The notes below the pieces were generated by a model, which made no database searches, was not told the DNA's origin, and was given only the letters and a program-made list of their open reading frames with translations. Below are positions 8,647 to 17,240 of a stretch of DNA of 64,000 nt, piece by piece. The position numbers and the translations under genes are program-made. Numbering within the stretch: position 1 is the first letter of the stretch; each line of letters starts with the position of its first letter. The DNA is taken from positions 2,852,001 to 2,916,000 of the forward strand of contig NZ_OZ241747.1 of the NCBI RefSeq assembly GCF_965201005.1. Direction: 5' to 3'. This DNA is from Mucilaginibacter_A sp965201005. GTDB lineage: Bacteria > Bacteroidota > Bacteroidia > Sphingobacteriales > Sphingobacteriaceae.

Positions 8647-9392
8647 TTTCTTCCTCCCAGAACGGTTTTAGTCAGCAATAAAAACAAACCGCTTACACTT
8701 AAAAAATAAACCAGATCGCGCGTATCCAAAACGCCGCGACTGATGGCCTGGTAATGTTCGTTGATGCCAAAATTTTGTATTTCGGAGTTTTGAAACGACA
8801 GCAATCCGCTAAAAGAATCAAATCCGCTGAACAAAAAAAAGCATATAAAAACAGTAACCGTAAAGGCAATAATCTGGTTTTTGGTGATAGAAGAAGCGAA
8901 TATGCCGATTGCCACAAACGTACCGCCCAGCAAAAACAAACCGATATACGAACCGATCACGGCACCGGAATCCAGGTTTCCAATCGGGTTTCCCAACTCA
9001 GAAACTGAATAAACGTAAACCAAAGTTGGGACCAAAGCCAGCAAAACCAGCAGCAAACAAGCCAGATATTTACCTAAAACAATCTGCCAGTCTGTAATCG
9101 GGCTTGTTGCGAGCAACTCAAAAGTCCCTTCTTTTTTTTCTTCCGCCAGCGAGCGCATCGTGATGGCCGGAATCAAAAACATGAATAAATAAGGCGTGGT
9201 ATTGAACAGGCTGCCGAGATCAGCATAACCGTAATTGAGCACGCTGGTATCCGGAAAAACCCACAAAAACAAGCCTAAAACAAGCAGAAAAACGCCGATA
9301 GTAACGTACGCAACCAGCGAACTGAGGTAAGAAGTGATTTCTTTTTGAAGGATCGTTAACACCGAAAAAAATTGAATGTCGAAATTAGGCAA
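8640..9392 (-). CDS. gldF: Gliding motility-associated ABC transporter permease GldF
   Basis: 250 residues, an ABC-2 type permease with six predicted membrane segments, among them LSSLVAYVTIGVFLLVLGLF and LLLVLLALVPTLVYVYSV. It has the conserved AITMRSLAEEKKEGTFELL segment near residue 80, seen in GldF and NosY-like permeases. It sits between gldA (79 bp upstream) and gldG (overlapping), so the three are one operon and probably one complex in the inner membrane. Confidence 0.9.
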   Translation of the reverse strand: MPNFDIQFFSVLTILQKEITSYLSSLVAYVTIGVFLLVLGLFLWVFPDTSVLNYGYADLGSLFNTTPYLFMFLIPAITMRSLAEEKKEGTFELLATSPITDWQIVLGKYLACLLLVLLALVPTLVYVYSVSELGNPIGNLDSGAVIGSYIGLFLLGGTFVAIGIFASSITKNQIIAFTVTVFICFFLFSGFDSFSGLLSFQNSEIQNFGINEHYQAISRGVLDTRDLVYFLSVSGLFLLLTKTVLGGRKW

Positions 9393-9470
9393 TTAACCGC
9401 AAAGCAAAAAGCTTGTGCCAACAGCTACGAAAACTAAATTTTATATGGTAAAAACAGCATCAGGATTGTG

Positions 9471-10178
9471 CTAATTGGTTAATTTAATGAAAATTTGTTC
9501 CAGCGTTTGTTGGGGATATTGTTGATACAGGTTTGGCAAAGTTTGATCGGCCACAATTTTGCCTTTGTTGATGATGACCACCTGATCGCAAACGGCTTCT
9601 ACTTCCTGCATAATATGGGTGGAAAGAACCACGGTTTTGTTTTTGCCTAATTCTTTAATCAAATTTCGGATACCGATTAACTGATTCGGGTCAAGGCCGG
9701 AAGTTGGTTCGTCCAAAATCAAAACCTGCGGGTTGTGCAAAATGGCCTGCGCCAAGCCAACGCGCTGTTTGTAGCCTTTGGATAGTTGTCCGATTTTCTT
9801 TTTCTGCTCTGGGCCGAGGCCGGTTTGCTCAATTATTTCGGCAATCCGTTTTTCAGGTTCATGGATTTTATGGATCGAAGCCACAAATGCCAATGCTTCT
9901 TTTACGTACAAATCCTGGTAAAGCGCGTTGCTTTCCGGCAGGTAACCAATTTGTTGGCGCACTTGCAATGCTTCTTTTATCGTATCAAAACCACTAACCA
10001 TTGCCGTACCGGAAGTTTGTGGGATAAAGCACGTCAGGATTTTCATCGTGGTTGATTTACCTGCGCCGTTCGGACCTAAAAAACCTAAAACTTTCCCTGG
10101 TTCTGCGGAAAAAGAAATAGAATCAATGGCTTTTTGCGTGCCGTAAATTTTAGTAAGGTTTTGGACTTGGATGCTCAT
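9471..10178 (-). CDS. gldA: Gliding motility-associated ABC transporter ATPase GldA
   Basis: 235 residues with Walker A GPNGAGKST (about residue 36), Q-loop GYLPESNALY, signature LSKGYKQR, Walker B VLILDEPTSGLDP and the switch His in STHIMQEVE. As the first gene of gldA-gldF-gldG it energises the GldFG membrane part. Two copies of the dispersed motif lie within it (9893-9904 encoding part of VKEALAF, and 9968-9979), only 75 bp apart. A third (9449-9460) lies 10 bp past the stop. Confidence 0.9.
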   Translation of the reverse strand: MSIQVQNLTKIYGTQKAIDSISFSAEPGKVLGFLGPNGAGKSTTMKILTCFIPQTSGTAMVSGFDTIKEALQVRQQIGYLPESNALYQDLYVKEALAFVASIHKIHEPEKRIAEIIEQTGLGPEQKKKIGQLSKGYKQRVGLAQAILHNPQVLILDEPTSGLDPNQLIGIRNLIKELGKNKTVVLSTHIMQEVEAVCDQVVIINKGKIVADQTLPNLYQQYPQQTLEQIFIKLTN

Positions 10179-10214
10179 TTATGGCTATTAGCTTTAAGCT
10201 TTCGGCTATCAGCT

Positions 10215-10565
10215 TCAACGAATAACAACTCCGTCAGCACTAAGTTCAAGAAAATCATAACTTTCAAAAAGTGATTCTATCAAAGCCAAATTGTTTCTTA
10301 TCAAATCGAATAAAATCCGATTTCTGGTATTACCTGTGGTTATCAGTAAAAGTTTCGAAGGTTTTTTATACATCACATGAGCGTAATAAAAGTCATAATC
10401 TTTAGTGACCATTACGCGACTTTCTTCATCAGCAAAACCCATAATAATATTGTCTGGAGTAAGTGTTCCGATCAGTAATTCTCCGACGTGTTTAGTATTA
10501 TAACCTTTTTGCTTCAATATTTCACATAGTAATGGCGAAATGTGTGCATCAATCAGAAACTTCAT
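10215..10565 (-). CDS. DUF5615 PIN-like toxin
   Basis: 116 residues from the internal ATG at 10565, chosen because MKFLIDAHISPLLCEIL is the usual family start and the ATG overlaps the upstream stop (ATGA). The family has a PIN-like fold; the acidic residues visible are D6, D in TPDNIIMGFADEE, and D in VTKDYDF. It is the partner of the DUF433 gene upstream. By analogy this is a type II toxin with RNase activity. It lies in a 3.4-kb interval free of the dispersed motif, consistent with acquired DNA. Confidence 0.82.
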   Translation of the reverse strand: MKFLIDAHISPLLCEILKQKGYNTKHVGELLIGTLTPDNIIMGFADEESRVMVTKDYDFYYAHVMYKKPSKLLLITTGNTRNRILFDLIRNNLALIESLFESYDFLELSADGVVIR

Positions 10566-10801
10566 GCAAGAACTGCAGAAACAAATTTCACCCGAAGCAA
10601 TTTCGCTGCAAAAGCCAAGCAAGCTAAAATATCTTCTTCTTGCAATTCTGGAAAATCTTCTAAAATCTCCTGATTAGTCATTCCGGAGGATAATAAATCT
10701 AAAATTACTTCTACCATGTACCGTCTGTTACGGATCGTTGGTTTACCATGGCAGATTTCAGGATTGATGGTAATTCTGCTTAAGAGCTCTTTTTCGTTCA
10801 T
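10562..10801 (-). CDS. DUF433 antitoxin
   Basis: 79 residues from the ATG at 10801. The core RITINPEICHGKPTIRNRR followed by VEVILDLLSSGMTNQEILEDFPEL is typical of DUF433, a small winged-helix-like DNA-binding antitoxin. The stop overlaps the start of the DUF5615 gene by 4 bp. A plausible -7 box TAGTTTTG lies on the minus strand upstream (about 10825-10832). The protein probably represses its own operon. Confidence 0.82.
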   Translation of the reverse strand: MNEKELLSRITINPEICHGKPTIRNRRYMVEVILDLLSSGMTNQEILEDFPELQEEDILACLAFAAKLLRVKFVSAVLA

Positions 10802-10880
10802 GGCTTTGCGGATTTTGGTAATACACAAAACTACACATTGTTTCATACTAAATCTTAGTTCCAGAATATTAGCACAAGCA

Positions 10881-11603
10881 TTACTGCAATTCTGATAACT
10901 TTTCAAAAGTTTGTTTGCTTTTTTTTCTTTGTCCAAATAAGTTTAAGGTAAGCATCACAACAAAGAAAAAGAAAAGAACATCCTTTTTAAGAACCATAGG
11001 ATGTGTTAAACGATATATTAAATCAAAAATCACTAACAAAATTGGCAACCAAAACAAATAAACTCCAATTTTTGAAGCAAAAAACCCAGGTAAAAGAATG
11101 ATTTTATTTTTATCATTTGTCTGCTGCCCGTTGTACTTGCTAATATGCTGACAAATTAAAACTATTACCGATTCTTCATTTACCGCATCATATAAATTCC
11201 AAGAATCAATAATTTCAAACTTAAAATTACTACCGCTTTTACAATGTATTTTCACTACAAAACCTTTTCCCGAAAGTGCTTTAAAAGGCCGTATCCGGTA
11301 GCTTGCTATTTCATCCCAATTGATAATGGTATTGTCTTCTTCGTCAGTTTCGTGCACTTCAAAACCAAGTTTATTTACTACAAAACTTGCGTTTCTTGTA
11401 CACATCTTTTTTATAAATGGAAAGCAGATAAAAGGAAAAGCGAAGAAGCTAATTGCACCAAAAACACATGATGCATATGTTCCATGAAAAATATAAGGGA
11501 AAACCATCGCAATTGGTCCGGAAACACAAACAGCCAAAATATACAGAAGAACTCCTTTTGGTGTGTTAAAAAGAGTAACTGGTTTTGCAATTTCGTTTTC
11601 CAT
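10881..11603 (-). CDS. Hypothetical membrane protein with a central soluble domain
   Basis: 240 residues from the ATG at 11603; a longer reading frame would run into the glyS start and is rejected. Two membrane helices near the N-terminus (VLLYILAVCVSGPIAMVFPY and FGAISFFAFPFICFPFI) and two near the C-terminus flank a soluble beta-rich stretch (about residues 85-165: FVVNKLGFEVHE, TIINWDEIASYRIRP) that looks like the PH-like domain of bacterial STM3941-type membrane proteins. I cannot name a family with confidence. It is divergent from glyS. Confidence 0.55.
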   Translation of the reverse strand: MENEIAKPVTLFNTPKGVLLYILAVCVSGPIAMVFPYIFHGTYASCVFGAISFFAFPFICFPFIKKMCTRNASFVVNKLGFEVHETDEEDNTIINWDEIASYRIRPFKALSGKGFVVKIHCKSGSNFKFEIIDSWNLYDAVNEESVIVLICQHISKYNGQQTNDKNKIILLPGFFASKIGVYLFWLPILLVIFDLIYRLTHPMVLKKDVLFFFFVVMLTLNLFGQRKKSKQTFEKLSELQ

Positions 11604-11657
11604 ACCAATACTAAGCTTGTTCTTTAACAAATCTACAAATTCTTGATTCCTAAAAAT

Positions 11658-11665
11658 TATCTTTG
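11658..11665 (+). promoter_or_regulatory. -7 box TATCTTTG close to the glyS start
   Basis: An exact TAnnTTTG match ends 8 nt before the glyS ATG, which would give a 5' leader of only a few nucleotides. No clear -33 TTTG at 19 nt spacing was found. Confidence 0.4.
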
Positions 11666-11673
11666 CCTTTGTT

Positions 11674-13410
11674 ATGAGCAAAAACAACGACGAGCTTTTT
11701 AAGGATGTGATTTCCCACGCCAAGGAATATGGATTTGTGTTCCAGTCCAGCGAAATATATGATGGTTTAAGTGCCGTTTATGATTATGGCCAGTACGGAT
11801 CGGAACTGAAAAACAACATCAAAACCTATTGGTGGAAAGCCATGGTGCAATTAAATGAAAATATTGTAGGCATTGATTCTGCTATTTTTATGCACCCAAA
11901 AATATGGGAAGCGAGCGGACACGTGGCCGGTTTTAACGACCCGATGATTGATAACAAGGATTCTAAAAAACGTTATCGCGCAGATCAGTTGATTGAGGAT
12001 AAAATTGAAAAGTTACTTTCAAAATCTTTTGAAAAAGCGGAAAAATATTACAAAGAATTGCATGGAACTGATATTAATGATGATAAGTTCATGCTTACAG
12101 ATTCAAACGGCTTAGAAAAGGAATTTTATCCTTACAGAGTTTTCAAAGCTGAATTCGGCTTTTCATTCGATAAAGCAAGTTCTCAAATAAATACTCCATC
12201 TTGGGATTGGTCTGAGACATTCAAAAAGGAAGATGTTATTGATGATTTGAATATAATGAAGTTTAACATAATTCTTTTAAACAATGTCCCTGAATATGTA
12301 AAAGCTTGGAATGTTTTCTATAAATTTCAATCTGCTCTTGAAGAAAATGATTTAGCAAAATTAAAGGAGATAATCGAAGAAGAACAAATCGCTGATCCGG
12401 TTTCCGGAACACGTAACTGGACGGAAGTCCGCCAGTTTAACCTCATGTTTTCCACACAATTTGGGGCGATGGCAGAAGGTTCTGACCAGGTTTATTTACG
12501 CCCGGAAACGGCGCAGGGCATATTTGTTAACTTTTTAAACGTGCAGAAATCCGGCCGGATGAAAATTCCGTTTGGTATTGCACAAATTGGTAAAGCCTTT
12601 CGGAATGAAGTAATTGCGCGTCAGTTTATTTTGCGGATGCGCGAATTTGAGCAGATGGAAATGCAGTTTTTTATCAAACCAGGAACCGAAATGGAATGGT
12701 TTGAACATTGGAAAGCCGCGCGTTTAAAATGGCATTTGGCTTTGGGCACTTCTCCCGAAAAATATCGTTTTCATGATCATACCAAACTGGCGCATTATGC
12801 CAACGCCGCAACAGATATTGAGTTTGAGTTTCCGTTTGGGTTTAAAGAAGTAGAAGGCATCCATAGTCGTACAGATTTTGATCTTTCCCAGCATGAAAAA
12901 TTCTCCGGGAAAAAACTGCGTTTCTTCGATCCGCAGGAAACTGACAAAGACAAGCAAAGTTATGTGCCGTATGTGATCGAAACTTCGATTGGTTTGGACC
13001 GCATGTTTTTATTAACGCTGATCAACGCGTACGAAGAACAGGATTTAAGCGAAGGCGATAAAAAAGACAGGCGGATTGTACTGAAGTTCCCTCCTGCTTT
13101 GGCTCCAATTAAGGCCGCGATTTTACCTTTGACCAAAAAAGACGGCTTGCCCGAAAAAGCGCGGGAAATTATGGACAAACTGAAATTGGATTTTAATATG
13201 CAATATGATGAAAAAGATTCTATCGGGAAACGTTATCGCAGGCAAGATGCAATCGGGACGCCATTTTGCATCACCATAGATCATCAAACTTTGGAAGATG
13301 ATTCGGTAACTATCCGTCACCGTGATACAATGATTCAGGAACGTGTTAAAGCGGAAGATCTGGAAAAAATTATTGGTGATTTGGTGAGTTGGAAAAAGGT
13401 TTTGGCATAA
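11674..13410 (+). CDS. glyS: Glycine--tRNA ligase (dimeric type) with an internal insertion
   Basis: 578 residues. The opening (VISHAKEYGFVFQSSEIYDGL), the class II motif region (YLRPETAQGIFVNFLNVQ near residue 275), IHSRTDFDLSQHE, ETSIGLDRMF and the C-terminal anticodon domain (RRQDAIGTPFCITIDHQTL, VTIRHRDTM) are all intact. Usual relatives in this phylum are about 490-510 residues; the excess sits between residues about 110 and 220, where conserved sequence is replaced by an AT-rich, unconserved stretch before NDLAKLKEIIEEEQIADPVSGTRNW resumes. The enzyme is essential, so the insertion is presumably tolerated. It charges tRNA-Gly. Confidence 0.95.
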   Translation: MSKNNDELFKDVISHAKEYGFVFQSSEIYDGLSAVYDYGQYGSELKNNIKTYWWKAMVQLNENIVGIDSAIFMHPKIWEASGHVAGFNDPMIDNKDSKKRYRADQLIEDKIEKLLSKSFEKAEKYYKELHGTDINDDKFMLTDSNGLEKEFYPYRVFKAEFGFSFDKASSQINTPSWDWSETFKKEDVIDDLNIMKFNIILLNNVPEYVKAWNVFYKFQSALEENDLAKLKEIIEEEQIADPVSGTRNWTEVRQFNLMFSTQFGAMAEGSDQVYLRPETAQGIFVNFLNVQKSGRMKIPFGIAQIGKAFRNEVIARQFILRMREFEQMEMQFFIKPGTEMEWFEHWKAARLKWHLALGTSPEKYRFHDHTKLAHYANAATDIEFEFPFGFKEVEGIHSRTDFDLSQHEKFSGKKLRFFDPQETDKDKQSYVPYVIETSIGLDRMFLLTLINAYEEQDLSEGDKKDRRIVLKFPPALAPIKAAILPLTKKDGLPEKAREIMDKLKLDFNMQYDEKDSIGKRYRRQDAIGTPFCITIDHQTLEDDSVTIRHRDTMIQERVKAEDLEKIIGDLVSWKKVLA

Positions 13411-13432
13411 GGGTAAACCATTTTTTAGCCGA

Positions 13433-13444
13433 TAAAAGAAGCAT
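13433..13444 (+). repeat. Dispersed motif copy (GAAGCAT form)
   Basis: CCGATAAAAGAAGCAT between glyS and the Dabb gene, preceded by the AT-rich arm ATTTTTTAG. It is 23 bp past the glyS stop. Confidence 0.8.
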
Positions 13445-13476
13445 TGCAATAATTACCGTTAAATAAAACACAAACC

Positions 13477-13782
13477 ATGTTCATACACCACGTTTTTTTC
13501 TGGCTGAAAGATAAAAACAGCAATACAGACCGAGCGGATCTGTTGAAAGGATTGCAAACTTTGGCTTCCGTCGAACCAAAGAAAATGATACATATTGGCG
13601 TAAAAGCCAGCACGAATCGGCCGGTTATTGATACTACTTATGATTTTTCTTTACTGCTGATTTTTAACAGTTTAGAAGATCATGATGCCTATCAAATCCA
13701 TCCAACACATCAGGATTTTGTAAAAAACTGCTCGCACTTGTGGGAAAAAGTTACCATTTATGATTCGGTAGATGCTTCGTAA
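13477..13782 (+). CDS. Dabb family (stress-responsive A/B barrel) protein
   Basis: 101 residues with the Dabb hallmarks: an N-terminal strand with paired histidines (MFIHHVFFWLKD), the GVKASTNRPVID loop, the strand YDFSLLLIFNSLEDHDAYQ and the histidine-rich HPTHQDFV near the end. These proteins form dimeric alpha-beta barrels; no specific reaction can be assigned. A motif copy (13786-13797, GAAGTAT form) starts 4 nt after the stop and a strong terminator follows. Confidence 0.88.
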   Translation: MFIHHVFFWLKDKNSNTDRADLLKGLQTLASVEPKKMIHIGVKASTNRPVIDTTYDFSLLLIFNSLEDHDAYQIHPTHQDFVKNCSHLWEKVTIYDSVDAS

Positions 13783-13804
13783 ACGATACTTCTTTTATGA
13801 TACA

Positions 13805-13840
13805 AAAAACCGCCTTTAAAATAATTAAAGGCGGTTTTTT
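13805..13840. terminator. Strong rho-independent terminator
   Basis: AAAACCGCCTTTAA and TTAAAGGCGGTTTT form a 14-bp stem around a short loop, followed by a T-run on the plus strand. It ends the Dabb transcript. Confidence 0.9.
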
Positions 13841-13880
13841 TATTTTGAACAAAATTAAATCTGCGACAGATTTATACCGG

Positions 13881-13892
13881 TAAAAACAGCAT
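13881..13892 (+). repeat. Dispersed motif copy (ACAGCAT form)
   Basis: CCGGTAAAAACAGCATC, preceded by ATTTATA, in the promoter-side gap before the small membrane protein gene. Confidence 0.8.
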
Positions 13893-13989
13893 CAGCCAAA
13901 AAACCACTTTTAAACACAACAAGTATTAAAACCCCGGGCCGTAACATTCTGCAAAACGCAACCGTATAAAACCGGTAGAGTTTAGGACA

Positions 13990-14271
13990 ATGAAAAAATC
14001 AGACTATTTCTATTCGGTTTTTTTTATAGGGGTTTTTTCGCTGATTATTTATGGGTTTATAAATTATTTTTGGATGATGGCCGGTTTAATCGTTTTTTCA
14101 AGCACTTTTAATTTCTTGGTTTTTTTAATTCAAACACGCATCAAAACACCTGTTGCAGATGCAAAATCATTGGAAGAACCAATTGAATTTTATACGGCCG
14201 GAAGCCAGACGACTTATTATCAAATGCGTTACAACCCGGAAGAACTGAAACAGGCCAGCGGCGGCAATTAG
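13990..14271 (+). CDS. Small hypothetical membrane protein
   Basis: 93 residues with two closely spaced membrane helices (YSVFFIGVFSLIIYGFINYF and AGLIVFSSTFNFLVFLI) and a polar C-terminal tail of about 40 residues. Both ends are probably cytoplasmic. I recognise no family. The reading frame is clean, the start is an ATG and both neighbours are real genes, so it is likely expressed. Confidence 0.6.
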   Translation: MKKSDYFYSVFFIGVFSLIIYGFINYFWMMAGLIVFSSTFNFLVFLIQTRIKTPVADAKSLEEPIEFYTAGSQTTYYQMRYNPEELKQASGGN

Positions 14272-14329
14272 TAGCCCGCTTTAGTTTGTTTGGATAATTG
14301 ATACGGCAAAAAACTGCCGCATTTGCCTG

Positions 14330-14410
14330 ATGCTGTTTTTACCAGCCTGAATTCAGGGTTTGTTTATTTTCATTACTGATAATTTCCCGGTAGAAAACAT
14401 ACTGTTTTTA
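14330..14410 (-). repeat. Two dispersed motif copies (ACAGCAT and ACAGTAT forms)
   Basis: ATGCTGTTTTTACC at 14330 and ATACTGTTTTTATC at 14399, both minus-oriented, in the 220-bp gap between the small membrane protein and the exonuclease gene. Nothing else is recognised in this gap. Confidence 0.8.
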
Positions 14411-14491
14411 TCGGGTATTTTTTTGCTTATCCGTAATTCCTTGTAATTTTAAAGCGCCAATAAATCCCTTTCATGCGTTTTATTTTTAGAT

Positions 14492-15196
14492 GTGACCGAT
14501 AACCTGCTTTTTATTGATACAGAAGCTTCCGGACTGCCTAAAAAATGGAACGCACCACTTAGCAAACCTAAAAACTGGCCGTTTGCAGTCCAGATTTCCT
14601 GGCTGGTTTACAACCGCCACGGGCAGCTGATCAAGCAGGAAAATCATTTTATCAATGACAATGATTTTAAGATCACGCTTACTGCACAGCAAATACACGG
14701 TTTTACGCCCGAATTTTTAAAAACCCACGGCGAGCCTCGTTTTGAAGTGATGCAGTTGCTGGCCCGCGACATGGAAAAATATCAACCTTTGCTGATTGGC
14801 CATTTTATGGAACTTGATTATTGCGTGATCGGGGCAGATTTTTACCGTTCGGGCGTGGAAAACCCGGCATTAAACCTTCAAACTTTTTGCACTATGCTGG
14901 CAACCAGGCATTTAATTAATCATCCGCAGAACAAATATTTACGACTGGGCGATTTGTACCAATTGCTTTTTGATACACCTTTATTGCATCAGCATAATGC
15001 TTTAAATGATGCAACTGCAACGGCAGAAAGCTTTTTTGAACTGCTTAAACGAGGCGAAATAGACGACGAACTGATCCAAAACCAGCATTCGTTAAAGTCG
15101 TACGTCCATCCTTTTAATCATTTTATCGGCTGGCTTGTTGTATTATTGATACTTCTTTTAGTGATCATTTTATTTATTTATCGTGGAGATACTTGA
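14492..15196 (+). CDS. DnaQ-like 3'-5' exonuclease with a C-terminal membrane anchor
   Basis: 234 residues from a GTG start that is nested in an out-of-frame ATG. The three exonuclease motifs are present: FIDTEASGLP (DxE, residue 6), GHFMELDYCVIGADFY near residue 105 and HNALNDATATAESF near residue 170. The last 25 residues are a membrane helix (WLVVLLILLLVIILFIY), unusual for proofreading subunits and suggesting membrane attachment. It overlaps the next gene by 14 bp. A pair of this exonuclease type with a cNMP/CBS/DUF294 protein is common in several phyla, pointing to a shared nucleotide-signalling job. Motif copy 15149-15160 encodes part of the anchor. Confidence 0.85.
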   Translation: MTDNLLFIDTEASGLPKKWNAPLSKPKNWPFAVQISWLVYNRHGQLIKQENHFINDNDFKITLTAQQIHGFTPEFLKTHGEPRFEVMQLLARDMEKYQPLLIGHFMELDYCVIGADFYRSGVENPALNLQTFCTMLATRHLINHPQNKYLRLGDLYQLLFDTPLLHQHNALNDATATAESFFELLKRGEIDDELIQNQHSLKSYVHPFNHFIGWLVVLLILLLVIILFIYRGDT

Positions 15197-17087
15197 ATTT
15201 TTAAAAACGACAGTACCTTTTAGTTTGCTGCCTGCCGAAGTTCTGGAAAGCCTGCCCCAGCAGATGCAAAAAATAACCTACAGCCAGGAAAACGTAATTT
15301 ATCAGCAGGAAATTACAAAAATGAAAGGCGTGGATTTGATCATGTCCGGCAGTTACCAATCTTTTATTTACGATAACTTGCACAATATGCGGCTGGCAGA
15401 AACGCACACGGCCGGTTTTTGCTTTGGCGGCCAGTCTATCCTGCTAAACCGGAACCGCTCTTTGCGCACCGTAATTGCCCGCGAAGGAACAGTTGTTTAT
15501 TTTCTGCCGCGAAAAAACTTTAAAGCATTGTGCCAAACGTTCGATGCTTTTTTTCAGTTTTTTACAATAGATTTTGGCCGAAGGATGATGAACGAAGAGT
15601 TTGCCAACTTTTTTAAAAATCCTTCTTCTTTTGCCGAAAACAGTGGTGCCACGGATCAGATCTATTCTAAAAAAATCATCGATATTGAGCAGCGCAAAAT
15701 CATTTCCTGTAGTTACGATACGCCGATTTACCAGGCAGCCGCACAGATGGCAAAAGCCAAAGTAAGCTGCCTTTTTGTAAAAAACGAGCAGGGCAAAATC
15801 GAAGGTTACATAACCGATATTACCATCCGCGACAATGTGGTGGCCAAACAGGTTGACGCTGCCGGACCAATCATCAGTGTGATGGACAATCCTGTTGTTT
15901 CCATCAACACGCAAGCTTATGTTTATGAGGCTTTGCTGATGATGTTCCGCACCAAAACCCGCTACTTGCTGACAGAAGAAAACGGCGAATATGTAGGTTC
16001 TTTAAGCCGCAATAAACTGCTGAGCGAGCAGGCGCAATCGCCGCTTGTATTTATCCAGTCGGTCAAATCGGCCTCTTCTGTAACCGAATTAAAGCAGAAA
16101 TGGCAGCGTGTGCCCTTGTTTGTCATCCAACTGCTGGACCGTGGCGTGAATGCAGAGATTGTCAATCAGGTGATTACCACTATTGCCGATACGATTGCAC
16201 TAAAAGTGATCGAATCGGCCATTGCAGAACTGGGCACGCCGCCGGCCAAATTTGTGTTTATGGCTTTAGGAAGTGAAGGCCGAAAGGAACAATCACTGAA
16301 AACCGACCAGGACAACGCCATTGTTTACGAAGACAAAGCCAACGAACACCGCGAACTGGTGCGCGGTTATTTTTTAGCTTTTGCAGATATTGTTTCCGAA
16401 CGCTTAAACACCATCGGCTTTGTGTTTTGCAGCGGTGGTTTTATGGCAAAAAACCCGAAATGGACGCATTCTTTATCGCATTGGAAACGCAATTATACCG
16501 AATGGATGGAAGAATCGGTGCCGGAAACGATCATCAACTTTTCTACTTTTTTTGATTGCCGGTTTATTTATGGCGAGGTTTCGATCATGAATGATTTGAA
16601 ATCTTTTTTGGACGATGCCTTGAAAAAACCGATGGAGAAAGTATTTTTCCACATGGCCAACAATGCTTTGCAGTACGAACCGCCGCTTACATTTTTCCGG
16701 AATATCCGCACCATCACCAAAGACAAGCAGGAAGTTTTCGACATTAAAAAAGCGATGACACCAATTGTAGATTTAGTGCGGATTTATGCGTTAAAAAACC
16801 GTGTTTTTGAAGTGAACACCGGCGAACGCTTAAAAGCTTTGCAACAAAAAGGTGTTTTTACCGAAGCCGAAGTGCAGGAACTATCGCAGTCGTATTATTT
16901 TTTGATGAGTATGCGCTTGAAAAACCAGGCCAACCAGATTATTCACGATAAAACAGATCCTGATAATTATATTCCTATTGAAAAACTTACCACCATTGAA
17001 GAAGCTACTTTAAAAGAGATTTTCAAGATCATCAAAAATTTTCAGTTGGGTATTAAAGTTAGGTTTACCAATCGGTTGTTGGGTTAA
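15183..17087 (+). CDS. cNMP-binding / CBS / DUF294 putative nucleotidyltransferase
   Basis: 634 residues from a GTG that overlaps the exonuclease gene. Domain order: cyclic-nucleotide-binding-like (about 10-125), a CBS pair (about 160-280, with AQMAKAKVSCLFV and EALLMMFRTKTRYLL), the DUF294 nucleotidyltransferase domain (about 310-480) with MALGSEGRKEQSLKTDQDNAIV giving the GSxGR and DxD active-site residues, and a DUF294 C-terminal domain. It resembles the regulatory architecture of GlnD-type uridylyltransferases without the HD domain. The substrate is unknown; its role is likely nucleotide-responsive signalling together with the exonuclease. Confidence 0.88.
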   Translation: MEILEFLKTTVPFSLLPAEVLESLPQQMQKITYSQENVIYQQEITKMKGVDLIMSGSYQSFIYDNLHNMRLAETHTAGFCFGGQSILLNRNRSLRTVIAREGTVVYFLPRKNFKALCQTFDAFFQFFTIDFGRRMMNEEFANFFKNPSSFAENSGATDQIYSKKIIDIEQRKIISCSYDTPIYQAAAQMAKAKVSCLFVKNEQGKIEGYITDITIRDNVVAKQVDAAGPIISVMDNPVVSINTQAYVYEALLMMFRTKTRYLLTEENGEYVGSLSRNKLLSEQAQSPLVFIQSVKSASSVTELKQKWQRVPLFVIQLLDRGVNAEIVNQVITTIADTIALKVIESAIAELGTPPAKFVFMALGSEGRKEQSLKTDQDNAIVYEDKANEHRELVRGYFLAFADIVSERLNTIGFVFCSGGFMAKNPKWTHSLSHWKRNYTEWMEESVPETIINFSTFFDCRFIYGEVSIMNDLKSFLDDALKKPMEKVFFHMANNALQYEPPLTFFRNIRTITKDKQEVFDIKKAMTPIVDLVRIYALKNRVFEVNTGERLKALQQKGVFTEAEVQELSQSYYFLMSMRLKNQANQIIHDKTDPDNYIPIEKLTTIEEATLKEIFKIIKNFQLGIKVRFTNRLLG

Positions 17088-17096
17088 AATTTGGTG

Positions 17097-17185
17097 ATGC
17101 TTCTTTTATCGGCATAAAATCGGAATGTATTCTTCCGCTTAAAACCGTAAATGCTTCGACCCCAAAAATGCGAATGCTTCTTTTA
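17097..17185 (-). repeat. Two dispersed motif copies (GAAGCAT form) after the DUF294 gene
   Basis: ATGCTTCTTTTATCGGCATAA occurs with its extension at 17097 and again at 17174 in the same orientation, the first 9 bp past the stop. The rest of the 150-bp gap shows nothing else. Confidence 0.85.
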
Positions 17186-17240
17186 TCGGCATAATTTTGT
17201 CGGTTTATTTTATCCTTTATTTACTTGCTTTTAATCGAAA

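Noticed and set aside
11604..11723. Longer start for the membrane protein divergent from glyS
   Set aside because: The extra 40 codons would overlap the glyS start and include no family-like sequence; the ATG at 11603 is preferred.
15444..15914. Minus-strand open frame opposite the DUF294 gene
   Set aside because: Antisense shadow of conserved CBS and cNMP domains.
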